From Hyphomicrobiales bacterium (GTDB lineage: Bacteria > Pseudomonadota > Alphaproteobacteria > Rhizobiales > Beijerinckiaceae): DNA of 64,000 nt. Where the stretch lies: contig UCLR01000036.1 of NCBI GenBank assembly GCA_900473415.1, positions 1 to 64,000 on the forward strand, read 5' to 3'. The number at the start of each line of letters is the position of its first letter. Position 1 is the first letter of the stretch. Shown one piece after another: positions 16,418 through 26,255 of this stretch. Under the pieces are notes generated by a model, which was given only the letters and a program-made list of their open reading frames with translations, ran no database searches and was not told the DNA's origin. The translations under genes were made by a program, and so were the position numbers.

Positions 16418-18019
16418 TTACGCCCTCAGACTGAGGAAGCGCGTTGGGATCGCGCCTCGCAGGTTCTGCTCGAAGCCGACGAGCTTCGGCGAGACGAGGT
16501 TCTTGGTCGAATAGTGCAGCACCGGGATCCAGGGCTCCTCGGTGATAACGATGCTGTCGGCCTCGCGCAGGATCGCGGCGCGCTTGAAGATGTCGAGCTC
16601 GTCGGCGGCGAGCTTCATCAGGGCATCGAATTGCGGGTTGGCGTATTTGCCGATGTTGAAGCCGGCATTGTCACTCTGGAACAGGAAGAGGAAATTCTGC
16701 GGATCGGAATAGTCGCCGATCCAGCCATAGCGGGCGACGTCGAAATCGCCGCCGTCGCGCAGATAGGCGAAATGGGTGCGGTAGTCGGTCTCGACGAAGC
16801 GGGTCTCGACACCGATGGCGTGCCATTGCCCGGCGATCGCCATCGCGGTGTTGCGGTTGTTGTCGGTGGTGTTGAAGCGGAACTCGACCTCGAGCGGCAC
16901 GCCGTTGCCGAAGCCGGCCGAGGCGAGCAGGCGCTTGGCCTCGTCCTCGCGCTCGAGGATAGAGGCATAGCGGAAGTCGAGCTCCGCCCGCTCGCCATAG
17001 TTGCCGATATGGGGCGGGATCACGCCATAGGCCGGCAGCATCGTTCCGCCCCAGACCCGGTCGGCGATGAATTCGCGGTCGATCTGCAGCGAAAGCGCCC
17101 GGCGCACGCGCGGATCGTCGAAGGGCGCCTTTGCCGAGTTGATGATCAGGAAATAGGTCGCGAGATAGGGGCCGATCCTGACCTGCTCGCCGAGCTTCTC
17201 GCGCAGCTGCTTGAACTGGTCGGCCGGGATGTCGGTGGTGAGGTGCAGCTCGCCCGCCTGGAAGCGCTGTGCCGCCGCCGCGAGATCGGCAGCCGGATAG
17301 AAGATCACCGTATCGATCTTCACATTGGCTGCGTCGTGGAAATACGGGTTGCGGTCGAGACGGATATGCGAATTCGGCGCGAGCTCCCTGAGCGTGAAGG
17401 CGCCGTTGGTGACCCAGTTTTCCGGGCGGCCCGGCTCCTGCGCGGCGCGGGCCGTGCTGGCGGCGTGGACCGGCAGCGCGCTCTGATGGGTCAAGAGTTC
17501 GAGCAGATACGGCGTCGGCCGCTCCAGCGCGATCTCCAGCGTGCGATCATCCGGCGCGCTGACGCCGAGCTGGTCGAGCGAGGAGCCGGGCGCCGCCTTC
17601 TGGATCGTCTCGGCGTTGCGGATCGGGAAAAGCAGATTGGCGTATTTCGCACCGGTTTCCGGATTGATGATCCGCCGGAACGAATAGACGAAGTCGGACG
17701 CCTTCAGCGGCTCGCCGTTCGACCATTTCGCATTGGCGCGCAGCTTGAAGCGCCAGAGCTTGCCGTCCGGGCTCATCGTCCAGCTTTCGGCGACGCCGGG
17801 GACGACCTCGCCCCTCATGTTGTGGATGACGAGGCCTTCGCGCAGGTCGCGCAGCAGATGGGCCTCGGCAACGGTCGAGGTCCGGTGCGGATCGAGCGTC
17901 TCCGGGTCGCCGTCATTGCCGCGGTGGAAGACGATCTTCCCTTGGGCCGAAGCGGTGCGCGCGGCGGCCAGGACGGCCGTGAGAGCCAGGGGCAGGTGGC
18001 GGCGCGTGACGTCGAACAT
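16418..18019 (-). CDS. Peptide ABC transporter substrate-binding protein (OppA-like)
   Basis: A 533-residue SBP family 5 protein. It has an N-terminal export signal (MFDVTRRHLPLALTAVLAAA, cleavage near ASAQ), then DPETLDPHRTSTVAEAHLLR, PGVAESWTMSPDGKLWRFKLR and RALSLQIDREFI, all typical of OppA/DppA. GGGGGA lies eight bases before the ATG at 18019. No permease or ATPase genes are adjacent, so it is an orphan binding protein that must share a transporter encoded elsewhere. Periplasmic. Confidence 0.92.
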   Translation of the reverse strand: MFDVTRRHLPLALTAVLAAARTASAQGKIVFHRGNDGDPETLDPHRTSTVAEAHLLRDLREGLVIHNMRGEVVPGVAESWTMSPDGKLWRFKLRANAKWSNGEPLKASDFVYSFRRIINPETGAKYANLLFPIRNAETIQKAAPGSSLDQLGVSAPDDRTLEIALERPTPYLLELLTHQSALPVHAASTARAAQEPGRPENWVTNGAFTLRELAPNSHIRLDRNPYFHDAANVKIDTVIFYPAADLAAAAQRFQAGELHLTTDIPADQFKQLREKLGEQVRIGPYLATYFLIINSAKAPFDDPRVRRALSLQIDREFIADRVWGGTMLPAYGVIPPHIGNYGERAELDFRYASILEREDEAKRLLASAGFGNGVPLEVEFRFNTTDNNRNTAMAIAGQWHAIGVETRFVETDYRTHFAYLRDGGDFDVARYGWIGDYSDPQNFLFLFQSDNAGFNIGKYANPQFDALMKLAADELDIFKRAAILREADSIVITEEPWIPVLHYSTKNLVSPKLVGFEQNLRGAIPTRFLSLRA

Positions 18020-18126
18020 GACGGTTTCCCCCAATCAGGCCGGGCCGTCGCGAGCGATGCCCGACGTGATGAGAGAGTAGAACCCTTTGGCCTGAGTCTG
18101 CCAAGCTGGAAAACGCGGTCCTGGCG

Positions 18127-19239
18127 CTAAGGGGCGCCGCCGGCGCGATCGTTTTCGAAGGCCACGGTGCAGTCCTTTGCCTTCTTGCTGCATTCGGACA
18201 GCGCGTTTTGCCGGGCGGTCTCGAGATCCTTGGTGCCGTACCAGTAGGAGAAGCTCTTGCCGGTTCGGCTCACGGCCATCGCCTTTTCGCCCGGCGCGCT
18301 GAAATAGCCCTCGAACACGGAAGCGCGCCCTGAAAGCCCGAGGCGCTCGAACTCCGTTTGCGGCCGCCCGATCGGGAGCGTCGGCAGCTTCCAGGCCCGC
18401 AGGGAGGTGTCCATCTCGGGCAGCCAGACGAAGCGAGCCCGGTTGTTCTGCATGACCGCGTGGCCGCGCGGCGTGACCTCCGGCAATGCGATGAGGCGCA
18501 CATCGCCACCACGGTCGAGGGCCGCAGCCCGCATGCGGTCGACAAGGGCCGGTGGGAACAGTTCATCGTTGCCTGCATAGACCCAGAGCTGCGGCAGCGT
18601 GTCTTTCCAGGGCCATTGCCGGACGGTCGCAACGAGCGCATCCCTGCCCTGCTCGACGCAGTCCCCGAGGTCGAGGCCGCCGGCGAGGTTGATGACGGCC
18701 TTCAGGCCGGGCGGCTTGCGCTGGGCCAGCGCCATGAGCGCGGCGCCGCCCGCCGATTCCCCCAGCGCGATGATGCGATCGGGGTCGACGTCCGGTCGCT
18801 CGCCCAAGGCCTTGAGCGCCGCCGCGAGTTCCTTCGCCTCATTCTCGAAGCGCTGCACCATGTTGGGCAGGCCGCAGCTCGCACCCTCCGACGAGTAGGG
18901 GCCGTCCGATTGTCCGAAGCCGCGCCGGACCACGACTGCGGCGATCCAGCCGCGGCGGGCGAGGTCGCGTGCAATACCGGCATAGCTGGCTGCACGCAGC
19001 TCGCTCATCTTCCCACTGCCCGGCGCTTTGCCGTGCGTGATGAGTGCGAGCGGCAAGCGGCCCGAGGCACCATCGGGGCGAACGATCAGCGTTTCGAGGC
19101 GGGCCGTGCGCCCGTCGATCTGGGCGCGCAGAAAGCCGGGCTCCTCGCGCAGCGGCTCTTGCGCGCTGGCCGTCGACGCGGCCAGGCCGAGCCCGACGGC
19201 GAAGGCCGCCAGGACGCGTAGCAGCGCCATGAAGCTCAT
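18127..19239 (-). CDS. Exported alpha/beta hydrolase
   Basis: A 370-residue protein with a signal peptide (residues 1-26, ending STASAQ). The hydrolase core is GRLPLALITHG, then the nucleophile elbow GESAGG with Ser162, with a likely His in TPRGHAVM. The C-terminal 80 residues resemble a small DUF4189-like repeat (SGRASVFEGYFSAPGEKAMAVSR). The start overlaps the malic enzyme stop by one base (TGATG), and a second Met lies three codons on. A dienelactone-hydrolase-like fold is likely; the substrate is unknown. Confidence 0.83.
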   Translation of the reverse strand: MSFMALLRVLAAFAVGLGLAASTASAQEPLREEPGFLRAQIDGRTARLETLIVRPDGASGRLPLALITHGKAPGSGKMSELRAASYAGIARDLARRGWIAAVVVRRGFGQSDGPYSSEGASCGLPNMVQRFENEAKELAAALKALGERPDVDPDRIIALGESAGGAALMALAQRKPPGLKAVINLAGGLDLGDCVEQGRDALVATVRQWPWKDTLPQLWVYAGNDELFPPALVDRMRAAALDRGGDVRLIALPEVTPRGHAVMQNNRARFVWLPEMDTSLRAWKLPTLPIGRPQTEFERLGLSGRASVFEGYFSAPGEKAMAVSRTGKSFSYWYGTKDLETARQNALSECSKKAKDCTVAFENDRAGGAP

Positions 19240-21545
19240 CAGCCGGCGGCTTTCGCGCTTTCCTGCGCCTCGACCACCGCCACTGCGGTCATGTTGACGA
19301 CACCGCGTGCGGTCACCGAGCCGGTGAGGATATGGGCGGGCTTGGCGGTGCCGATCAGGATCGGCCCGACGGGCAGCGCGTCGCCCAGCACCTTGGCGAA
19401 CTGGTAGGCGATGTTGGCGGCGTCGAGATTGGGGAAGATCAGGACGTTCGCCACATCCTTCAGCGTCGAGGAAGGCAGGATGCGCTCGCGGATCAGCGGC
19501 AGCATCGCGGTGTCGGCTTCCATCTCGCCGTCGCATTCGAGCTGCGGCGCGCGCTCACGGATCAGCGAAAGCGCCTTGCGCATCTTGAGCGCGCTCGGCG
19601 TGTCGGCGGCGCCGAAATCCGAATGCGAGAGCAGCGCGACCTTGGGCTCGAGGCCGAAGCGCTCGACATGGCTCGCGGTGAGCACGGTCATGTCCGCGAT
19701 CTCCTCGGCGGTGGGATCGTGCTTCACATGCGTGTCGGAGAGGAAGAAGGCGCCCTTGTTGGTGATGATGAGCGTCATCGCCGCGAGGTCGCAGACGCCC
19801 GGCGCCAGCCCGATGATGTCCCGGATGTGCCTGAGCCGCGACATGAAGCGGCCCTCGAGGCCGGAGATCATCGCGTCGGCCTCGCCGCGCGCTACGGCCA
19901 GCGCTGCGATGACCGTGTTGTTGGTGCGCACCAGCGCGCGTGCCGCCTCGGGCGTGATGCCGCGCCGGCCGGCTATGTCGAGATAGGTCTGGACGTAGTC
20001 GCGATAGCGCGGATCGTCCTCCGGGTTGGTGATCTGGAAGTCGACGCCGGGGCGGATCGACAGACCGAAGCGCTTGATGCGGGTCTCGATCACGCTCGGA
20101 CGGCCGACCAGGATCGGGATCGCGAGCCCTTCCTCCAGCGCGACCTGGGCGGCGCGCAGCACGCGCTCATCCTCGCCTTCGGCATAGATCACGCGCTTCG
20201 GGTCGGCCTTGGCCTTCTGGAAGAGCGGCTTCATCAGGAAGCCGGAGCGGAAGACGAAGCGCGAGAGCTGCTCGCGATAGGCCTCGATATCGACGAGCGG
20301 CTTCCGCGCCACGCCCGTCGCCATCGCAGCCTCCGCCACCGCCGGCGCGATGCGCATGATCAGGCGCGGGTCGAAGGGGTTCGGGATCAGCGAGTTAGCG
20401 CCAAAGGTCGAGGCCTCGCCGCCATAGGCCCGCGCCGCGATGTCGGAGGTCGCCTCCCGCGCCAGCGCCGCGATGGCGCGCACGGCGGCGAGCTTCATCG
20501 CCTCGTTGATCGTCGTCGCCTGCACGTCGAGCGCGCCGCGGAAGATGTAAGGGAAGCAGAGGACGTTGTTGACCTGGTTCGGATAGTCCGAGCGGCCGGT
20601 GCAGATCATCGCGTCGGGTCGCGCCGCCAGCGCATCCTCCGGCGTGATCTCGGGATTGGGGTTGGCGAGCGCCAGGATCAGCGGCTTCGGCCCCATCTGC
20701 TTGGCCATCTCGGGCTTGAGCACGCCTGCCGCCGAAAGGCCGAGGAAGACGTCGGCGCCGCCGATCACCTCGGCCAGCGTCCGGGCGTCGGTCTCCTGGG
20801 CGTAGACCTCCTTCCAGCGGTCCATCAGCGTGTTGCGGCCCTTGTAGACCACGCCGTCGAGGTCGCTGACCCAGATGTTCTTGCGCTGGGCGCCGAGCTC
20901 GACCAGCAGGTTGAGGCAGGCGAGCGCCGCGGCACCCGCGCCCGAGACGACGATCTTGACGTCCCCGATCTTCTTGCCGGCGAGATCGAGCCCGTTGAGA
21001 ATCGCGGCGCTGACGATGATCGCCGTGCCGTGCTGGTCGTCGTGGAAGACCGGGATCTTCATCCGGGCCTTGAGCTGCTCCTCGATCTCGAAGCACTCCG
21101 GGCCCTTGATGTCCTCGAGGTTGATGCCGCCGAAGGTCGGCTCCAGCGCCGCGACGACGTCGACGAACTTCTCGATGTTCTTCTGCTCGACCTCGATGTC
21201 GAAGCAGTCGATGCCGGCGAATTTCTTGAACAGGACCGCCTTGCCCTCCATCACGGGCTTGGAGGCCAGCGGGCCGATGTCGCCCAGGCCGAGCACCGCC
21301 GTGCCGTTGGTGACGACGGCCACGAGGTTCTGGCGGGAGGTGAGCTCGGCGGCCTCGGAGGGATCGTCGACGATCGCCTCGCAGGCGGCGGCGACGCCGG
21401 GCGAATAGGCGAGAGCGAGGTCGCGCTGGTTGCCGAGCGGCTTGGTCGCCTGGATCTCCAGCTTACCGGGGCGAGGCTGCCGATGATAGACGAGCGCGCC
21501 CGAGCGCAGATCCGTCGAGAGGGTGCTTTTCATGGCGCCTGTCAT
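19239..21545 (-). CDS. maeB: NADP-dependent malic enzyme (MaeB type with phosphotransacetylase-like domain)
   Basis: A 768-residue fusion. The malic enzyme domain occupies roughly residues 1-430 ([50 protein letters not shown]). A phosphotransacetylase-like domain fills the rest ([14 protein letters not shown]). In characterised rhizobial and enterobacterial MaeB proteins this C-terminal domain is regulatory, not catalytic. It decarboxylates malate to pyruvate with NADP. The start is uncertain between 21545, 21533 and 21584; 21545 gives the usual MTGxxK start. Confidence 0.95.
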   Translation of the reverse strand: MTGAMKSTLSTDLRSGALVYHRQPRPGKLEIQATKPLGNQRDLALAYSPGVAAACEAIVDDPSEAAELTSRQNLVAVVTNGTAVLGLGDIGPLASKPVMEGKAVLFKKFAGIDCFDIEVEQKNIEKFVDVVAALEPTFGGINLEDIKGPECFEIEEQLKARMKIPVFHDDQHGTAIIVSAAILNGLDLAGKKIGDVKIVVSGAGAAALACLNLLVELGAQRKNIWVSDLDGVVYKGRNTLMDRWKEVYAQETDARTLAEVIGGADVFLGLSAAGVLKPEMAKQMGPKPLILALANPNPEITPEDALAARPDAMICTGRSDYPNQVNNVLCFPYIFRGALDVQATTINEAMKLAAVRAIAALAREATSDIAARAYGGEASTFGANSLIPNPFDPRLIMRIAPAVAEAAMATGVARKPLVDIEAYREQLSRFVFRSGFLMKPLFQKAKADPKRVIYAEGEDERVLRAAQVALEEGLAIPILVGRPSVIETRIKRFGLSIRPGVDFQITNPEDDPRYRDYVQTYLDIAGRRGITPEAARALVRTNNTVIAALAVARGEADAMISGLEGRFMSRLRHIRDIIGLAPGVCDLAAMTLIITNKGAFFLSDTHVKHDPTAEEIADMTVLTASHVERFGLEPKVALLSHSDFGAADTPSALKMRKALSLIRERAPQLECDGEMEADTAMLPLIRERILPSSTLKDVANVLIFPNLDAANIAYQFAKVLGDALPVGPILIGTAKPAHILTGSVTARGVVNMTAVAVVEAQESAKAAG

Positions 21546-21755
21546 CCCCGCAGTGCAAGCATTGCTGGTCGCGCGAAAGCCCATGCGGCGTCAAGCGGGC
21601 AGGACGCCTCAGGGCCGTGCGCTGTTGAATCACTGTGTTAACGCAATGAATCAAATTGCGAGCATCCGGCCGCAAGACACAGAGATGCTTCAGAAATCTT
21701 GATTCTGAATCGGCATGGGAGCGCGTTGAATCAAAGCTTCAACCCGCCTCGTCGG
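21546..21755. promoter_or_regulatory. maeB upstream region with repeated TTGAATCA motifs
   Basis: This 210-bp, AT-richer gap holds TTGAATCA at 21625-21632 and 21726-21733, ATGAATCA at 21646-21653 and TTGATTC at 21699-21705. The repetition suggests regulator half-sites for maeB, but no known consensus is matched with confidence. Confidence 0.35.
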
Positions 21756-21992
21756 TCAGAACGCTTTGAACGTGATGATCGTATGAGTGTCTGCGATCTC
21801 GGGGATCGACTGCACCTTCTGGGCGACGAAATGGCCGATATCGACATCCGCCGCGACATGGAACTTGGCCAGGATGTCGTAGTTGCCGGCGGTCGAGTAA
21901 ATCTCGGACGCGATCTCGCGATCGGCCAGCTCGCTGGCGACCTCGTAGGTCTTGCCGAGCTTGCATTTGATCTCGACGAAGAAGGTCTGCAT
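21756..21992 (-). CDS. Stand-alone Lrp/AsnC ligand-binding (RAM) domain protein
   Basis: A 78-residue protein equal to the C-terminal effector domain of Lrp/AsnC regulators (KTYEVASELADREIASEIY, AGNYDILAKFHV, IADTHTIITFKAF). There is no helix-turn-helix. The ATG at 21992 starts exactly at the domain, and the longer frame crosses a palindromic repeat. Such SraA-like proteins oligomerise and bind amino acids, and may modulate full-length Lrp proteins. An Lrp regulator is encoded about 8 kb away, but any link is speculative. Confidence 0.88.
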   Translation of the reverse strand: MQTFFVEIKCKLGKTYEVASELADREIASEIYSTAGNYDILAKFHVAADVDIGHFVAQKVQSIPEIADTHTIITFKAF

Positions 21993-22027
21993 CGCGCGCT
22001 CCGAAACTCTGATGCGGTCTGGATAAG

Positions 22028-22073
22028 GCATCGGCCCGAAAAGTGGAATGCGGTTTTCGGACAGAGCCGATGC
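22028..22073. repeat. Palindromic intergenic repeat, family B
   Basis: Outer arms GCATCGG/CCGATGC and inner arms CCGAAAA/TTTTCGG form a nested dyad of 46 bp. A second copy lies at 25529-25574. This resembles the abundant short palindromes of Hyphomicrobiales genomes. Confidence 0.75.
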
Positions 22074-22104
22074 CCAAGCAAAGGCGTTTCGCGGTGCCGT
22101 CAGA

Positions 22105-22929
22105 TCAAGCGCCGGCAAGCGCGGCGATGCGCCTCGTCATCGCATTTGCCGGATCAGTGAGCCCTGCGATGACGGTGAAGTGGTTCGCCTCAGGGATCTC
22201 CTCGTAGCGTGTCACCACGCCGCCCAGACCCCAGACGTCGACGAGCCGGCGGCTCTGCTTGAGATATTCCGCGCTCTCGGCGCCGCCGACCACGGCGTCC
22301 ATCGCCAGCGGCGCAGGCGCTGGCCAGAACAGCGGGCTCTCCCGCTCGGCGGCTTCCATGCTGAGGCCGAGCGCATTGTTTATGCTGGTCTCGGTCAGCG
22401 GCTTCAGGTTGTAGAGACCGGAGATGCCATAGGCCGCCGGCACGAGCTGGACCGGCAGGTCGGCGTCGACATTCTTCCAGTCGGTCGCCAGCACGCAGGC
22501 GCTGAGCTGCCCGCCGGCGGAGTGGCCGGCCGCGACCACGGGCAGGTTGAAGCGCCGCCAGAGCGCGGCAGCGGCCTGCTGTGCCTCCCAGACGATGTGG
22601 CCGAGCGGGACCTGCGGGCAGAGGTCGTAGCCGATCACCGCGACCGGCAGGCCGAGCCGGTTCAGGCCCCGCGCCATATGCGAGAAGAAGCTGCGGTCGA
22701 GCGCCTGCCAGTAGCCGCCATGGATGAACATGACGAGCGCATTGCCGCGCACGGCCTCGGGCTTGAACAGGTCGTAGAACTGCCGCTCGCCCTCGCCATA
22801 GGAGACGCCCAGCTCGCAGAGCGCCTCGGCGCGATAGGCGGCGGCATCCGCCTGCCAGCCGGCGATGATACCGGGATGTTCCGGCACGCGGGCGCGGTTA
22901 TTATATTCGGTCTCGTAGTCGGGTGACAT
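22105..22929 (-). CDS. Alpha/beta hydrolase, arylformamidase-like
   Basis: A 274-residue cytoplasmic hydrolase. HGGYWQ (residues 70-75) is the oxyanion-hole motif of kynurenine formamidase-like esterases, GHSAGG carries the nucleophile Ser137, and EANHFTVI near the C-terminus supplies the His. The start at 22929 follows GGATGAG. The longer frame overlaps the divergent asparaginase gene and is rejected. Similar proteins act as N-formylkynurenine formamidases or general carboxylesterases, and no tryptophan-pathway genes lie nearby. Confidence 0.85.
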   Translation of the reverse strand: MSPDYETEYNNRARVPEHPGIIAGWQADAAAYRAEALCELGVSYGEGERQFYDLFKPEAVRGNALVMFIHGGYWQALDRSFFSHMARGLNRLGLPVAVIGYDLCPQVPLGHIVWEAQQAAAALWRRFNLPVVAAGHSAGGQLSACVLATDWKNVDADLPVQLVPAAYGISGLYNLKPLTETSINNALGLSMEAAERESPLFWPAPAPLAMDAVVGGAESAEYLKQSRRLVDVWGLGGVVTRYEEIPEANHFTVIAGLTDPANAMTRRIAALAGA

Positions 22930-23083
22930 CAGCTCATCCGGTGCGGGCCAGCAGGCAGGCGCGCACCGTGGCAGCGGCGCCGGCTTTCCGCCAGTGCTTT
23001 TGCCGCCAGTGCCTTTGTCGCCAATGCTTTTGACAGGCGTCGTGCCTGCGGCGAAAAGGCAAGCGTCCAATCCGGAGGCCGCC

Positions 23084-24082
23084 ATGGAAAACCCCGTTCT
23101 CGCCGAAGTCACGCGCGGCAATACCGTAGAATCGCGCCATCGCGGCTCCGCGATCGTCGTCGATGCCGATGGGGCGGTGGTCTTTGCTGTGGGCGATGTC
23201 GAGCGACCGGTCTTCCCGCGCTCGGCGGTGAAGGCGATCCAGGCGCTGCCGCTTCTGGAGAGCGGCGCTGCTGATCGCTACGGGCTGACCGAGGCCGAGA
23301 TTGCGCTGGCCGTCTCCTCCCATTCCGGCGAACCGCTCCACGCCGAGACCTCGCTTGGCATGCTGCGCAAGGCCGGGCGCGAGGCCGGTTGCCTCGAATG
23401 TGGCGCGCATTGGCCGATGAACGAGAAGGCGGCCCGCGCGCTGGCGAAGGCTGGCGCTGAGCCGAGCGCGCTCAACAACAACTGCTCGGGCAAGCATGCC
23501 GGCTTCGTCTGCCTCTCCTGCAGCCTTGACGAGGACCCCGCCGGCTATGTGAAGGCTTCCCACCCGGTCCAGCAGGCCGTGCGCGGCGCGCTGGAGGCGG
23601 TGACCGGCGCCGAGCATTCGTCCGAGCGCATGGGCATCGACGGCTGCTCGATCCCCTCCTATGCCGTGCCGCTGAGGGCGCTGGCGCTTGGTTTCGCCCG
23701 GCTAGGCACCGGCCATGGCTTCGGACCCGAGCGGGCGAAGGCGGCGGCGCGCATCCGGGCGGCCGCGGCGGCGCATCCCTTCATGGTCGCCGGCACCGAC
23801 CGCTTCGACACGAGGCTGATGACCCTGCTCGGCGCGCGCGCCTTCACCAAGACGGGGGCGGAAGGCGTCTACTGCGCCGCCCTGCCGGAGCTGGGTTACG
23901 GAATCGCGCTGAAATGCGACGATGGCGCCGGCCGTGCGGCCGAGGTTGCGCTCGGTGCGCTGATCGCGCGCTTCCTGCCGATGGACGAGGCGACGCAGGC
24001 CGCCTTCGCGCCGCTGCGCGAGAGCGTCCTGAAGAACTGGAACGGCATCGAGGTCGGGCGGATTCGCTCAGCCGAGGCCTGA
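23084..24082 (+). CDS. L-asparaginase, Rhizobium etli type (asparaginase II)
   Basis: A 332-residue member of the thermolabile asparaginase family (PF06089), distinct from the E. coli type. Landmarks are RGNTVESRHRG near the start, the SSHSGE motif (residues 82-87) and NNCSGKHAGFV, which carry the catalytic Ser-Lys pairs and zinc-binding Cys/His residues known for this class. GGAGGCCGCC precedes the ATG at 23084. It hydrolyses asparagine to aspartate and ammonia. Divergent from the formamidase-like gene, with 154 bp between the starts. Confidence 0.93.
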   Translation: MENPVLAEVTRGNTVESRHRGSAIVVDADGAVVFAVGDVERPVFPRSAVKAIQALPLLESGAADRYGLTEAEIALAVSSHSGEPLHAETSLGMLRKAGREAGCLECGAHWPMNEKAARALAKAGAEPSALNNNCSGKHAGFVCLSCSLDEDPAGYVKASHPVQQAVRGALEAVTGAEHSSERMGIDGCSIPSYAVPLRALALGFARLGTGHGFGPERAKAAARIRAAAAAHPFMVAGTDRFDTRLMTLLGARAFTKTGAEGVYCAALPELGYGIALKCDDGAGRAAEVALGALIARFLPMDEATQAAFAPLRESVLKNWNGIEVGRIRSAEA

Positions 24083-24088
24083 GCCGCC

Positions 24089-25459
24089 TCAGCGCACCGC
24101 GTTGTTCTCGATCCGGACGCCCGCCGCCTTCGCGTCGGGCGCCCTGGCGAGATCGCCTGTGACGGGCTGGCCGTATTCCGTGCCGACGATGGCGAAGTCG
24201 CGGGCCTCGTCGATGACGTTGTTGGCGATCAGGGCGTTGCGCTCCTTCGGCACCAGCGAGACCGAGATGCCGATGCCGGCCTTGCGCACGACATTGCCGG
24301 TCGCGACCAGATTGCGCATGCCCCAGGACCAGCCAAGCGAGATGCCGATCTCGCTGGCGTTCTCGATGACGTTGCCGGTCACGGTCGTTTCCGCCTGGAC
24401 ATGCACGCCGATGCCGCCGACCGGTGCCTTGCCGTTGGGCGCCAGCGCCTTCCGGGCGTTGCGGATGATGTTGTTGGCGAAGACGGCGATGCGTCCGCCA
24501 TGGTCGAGATTGGTGATGTCGGCGCCCTGGGCGCAATCCTCGACCAGGTTGTTCGCGATGATCGCGCCCTCGAAGGCGAATTCCGAATAGAGCGCGACCT
24601 CGCCGCAGCGCCGCCCCTGATTGCCGATAATCTGCACGCCGGAGCCGGAATTGTTGCGGATGAAGGTCATCGCGCAGTCGCGCAGCTGGTTGCCCTCGAT
24701 GATCACGCCACCGGCCCGGTAGAGGCTGATGCCGTTGCCGTTCGGCCCGTCGCCGCCGGCATCGGCGCGGATGCGGCTCACCCGGTTGCCACGGATGGTC
24801 GAGCCGTCGTCGCCGGCCTCGCCGCGCCAGATCTGGATGCCGTTGTTGCCGCAATCCTCGACGGCGTTACCCTCGATCGTCAGCCCGCGCGAATCCAGCG
24901 AGAACAGTGCCGCATCCCGCATCTTGCGGAAACTTGTCGTCGCGATGCGCCCGCCGCAGCGGTTCAGCGTCAGCCCGACCGAGCCGGCGTTAGTGAAGGC
25001 GAGGTCGGCGATTGCGATCTCGCCGACGCCTTCGGCCGCGAGCAGGGCGGAGCGCTGTGGCGCGGGGATGTCGAGCCCGTCCAGCACGAGGCCGGAGATG
25101 CTCGCCCGCGCGAGATTGCGCGCGATCAGGATGGGTCCGCCATCGGCGGTCACCAGCCGCGTTTCGCCGGGTACGCCGATCAGGCGCGCGCCCTCCGGCA
25201 GGGCGACCTGGGCGGCACGGTAACGGCCGGGTGGCAGCAGCAGCGGCGCGGAGCGGCGTGCAGCCTCGGCGAGCGCGGCCTTGAGGCGCTGCGACTGATC
25301 CTCCGCGGCGCCAGGGCGCAGGCCGAACTGGGTCGCGTCAAGGCCGAGCTGGCCAAGTGGAGAGGGGGCGACGGTACGGGATTGCGCCTGCGCCGGCAGG
25401 CGCAGCGAGGCCGCACTGAGAATGCTGGTAGCCAGCAGGCCGCGCCGGGAAAGGGTCAT
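24089..25459 (-). CDS. Tat-exported right-handed beta-helix repeat protein (TIGR03808-like)
   Basis: A 456-residue protein with a twin-arginine signal (MTLSRRGLLATSILSAASL, cleavage after AQAQ). The rest is a series of short NN/GN repeats (IEGNAVEDCGNNGIQIW, IRGNRVSRI, IIGNQGRRC, VTGNVIENASEIGISLGW) that form a parallel beta-helix, as in pectate-lyase-like folds. It matches the RR-plus-repeat family found in Hyphomicrobiales. TAGGAGGTGTC gives a strong start. The function is unknown; a surface or periplasmic carbohydrate-binding role is possible. Confidence 0.9.
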   Translation of the reverse strand: MTLSRRGLLATSILSAASLRLPAQAQSRTVAPSPLGQLGLDATQFGLRPGAAEDQSQRLKAALAEAARRSAPLLLPPGRYRAAQVALPEGARLIGVPGETRLVTADGGPILIARNLARASISGLVLDGLDIPAPQRSALLAAEGVGEIAIADLAFTNAGSVGLTLNRCGGRIATTSFRKMRDAALFSLDSRGLTIEGNAVEDCGNNGIQIWRGEAGDDGSTIRGNRVSRIRADAGGDGPNGNGISLYRAGGVIIEGNQLRDCAMTFIRNNSGSGVQIIGNQGRRCGEVALYSEFAFEGAIIANNLVEDCAQGADITNLDHGGRIAVFANNIIRNARKALAPNGKAPVGGIGVHVQAETTVTGNVIENASEIGISLGWSWGMRNLVATGNVVRKAGIGISVSLVPKERNALIANNVIDEARDFAIVGTEYGQPVTGDLARAPDAKAAGVRIENNAVR

Positions 25460-25528
25460 GACACCTCCTACGCCACTGCCCGATCAAACCGCGTGCCAGA
25501 GCCGCTGTGCTGTTTCGGGACCGTCAGG

Positions 25529-25574
25529 GCATCGGACCGAAAAGTGGAATCCACTTTTCGGATCAACCCGATGC
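25529..25574. repeat. Palindromic intergenic repeat, family B
   Basis: Second copy of the 46-bp nested dyad: outer GCATCGG/CCGATGC and inner CCGAAAAGTGG/CCACTTTTCGG, an almost perfect palindrome. Confidence 0.8.
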
Positions 25575-25588
25575 AACAACAAAGAGGT

Positions 25589-25627
25589 AGATCGCCACTA
25601 TGCGTCCGATAGGACGCACGGCGATCT
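25589..25627 (-). terminator. Terminator-like hairpin after pcp
   Basis: Two nested stems, AGATCGCC/GGCGATCT outside and TGCGTCC/GGACGCA inside, begin in the pcp stop codon. They are followed on the minus strand by ACCTCTTTGTTG, a modest T-rich tail. Likely ends the meaB-pcp transcript. Confidence 0.65.
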
Positions 25628-26255
25628 AGCGCCCCTGGATCGCCAGCGCCCGCCCGATCGCTGCCAACGCCGCGCTCAGCCGCTCGGGCCGCGGTCGGAA
25701 CCGGGCCACGCGATTGACCGGGCGCACGCCTGCGGCTGGCTTCAGCCACGGCACATGGACGAACAGCACTGGCCGCCCGGCCATGGCGGGGTGCCGCAGC
25801 GCCGCGGCATAGCTCGCGTCGCAGAGATAGCGCCCGGCGGACGGCGAGAGCCGGCTCTTGATTCCGAGGTGCCGAAGCTGAGCGAGCGCCGCCTGCGGCC
25901 GCGCCGTCGTCAGCTTTGGCAGGCCGGCACCGCGCTGAATGCCGGCTTTCCCGGTGGCGTCGGGGTGCAGCGGATTGGAGCGGCCGCGCGCGAAAAGCTC
26001 GACGCTGACATTCCGGGCGCGGGCCGCGAGCCCCAGCAACAGGATGGCCTTTGGACCGGCGGCATCGATCTCTCGCCCCAGCGCCGGCAGGCCGACCGCA
26101 TAGCTGGTTTCAAGAATGGCGGTGCCGATGCGCAGCCCCGAAAGGCGCAGGCGCGCCGCGACCAGTTTGGCCAGCCGCGTGGTCGGGTTGATCCGGACGC
26201 CCGGGAACGGGCCGAAGCCGGTGACGAGGAGGTCGAGCTTCCGGTTGCCGCTCAT
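25626..26255 (-). CDS. pcp: Pyroglutamyl-peptidase I family protein
   Basis: A 209-residue C15 cysteine peptidase homologue. [16 protein letters not shown] opens the family, [11 protein letters not shown] follows, and the catalytic Cys145 (GRYLCDASY) and His167 (FVHVPW) are in place. The usual Asn after Cys is Asp here. The GxAxGR segment is altered to [12 protein letters not shown], so the catalytic Glu position is less certain and activity may differ. The start overlaps the meaB stop by 4 bp. It removes N-terminal pyroglutamate in the cytoplasm. Confidence 0.85.
   Translation of the reverse strand: MSGNRKLDLLVTGFGPFPGVRINPTTRLAKLVAARLRLSGLRIGTAILETSYAVGLPALGREIDAAGPKAILLLGLAARARNVSVELFARGRSNPLHPDATGKAGIQRGAGLPKLTTARPQAALAQLRHLGIKSRLSPSAGRYLCDASYAAALRHPAMAGRPVLFVHVPWLKPAAGVRPVNRVARFRPRPERLSAALAAIGRALAIQGR

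Noticed and set aside
16325..18130. Plus-strand open frame of 601 codons
   Set aside because: Antisense shadow of the OppA-like gene; composition rich in Arg/Gly/Asp/Leu and no recognisable domain.
19332..21641. Plus-strand open frame of 769 codons
   Set aside because: Antisense shadow of maeB, which is a complete, well-supported enzyme.
25529..25627. Repeats as a CRISPR array
   Set aside because: Only single palindromes of different types occur, with no regular spacing or spacers and no cas genes in the window.
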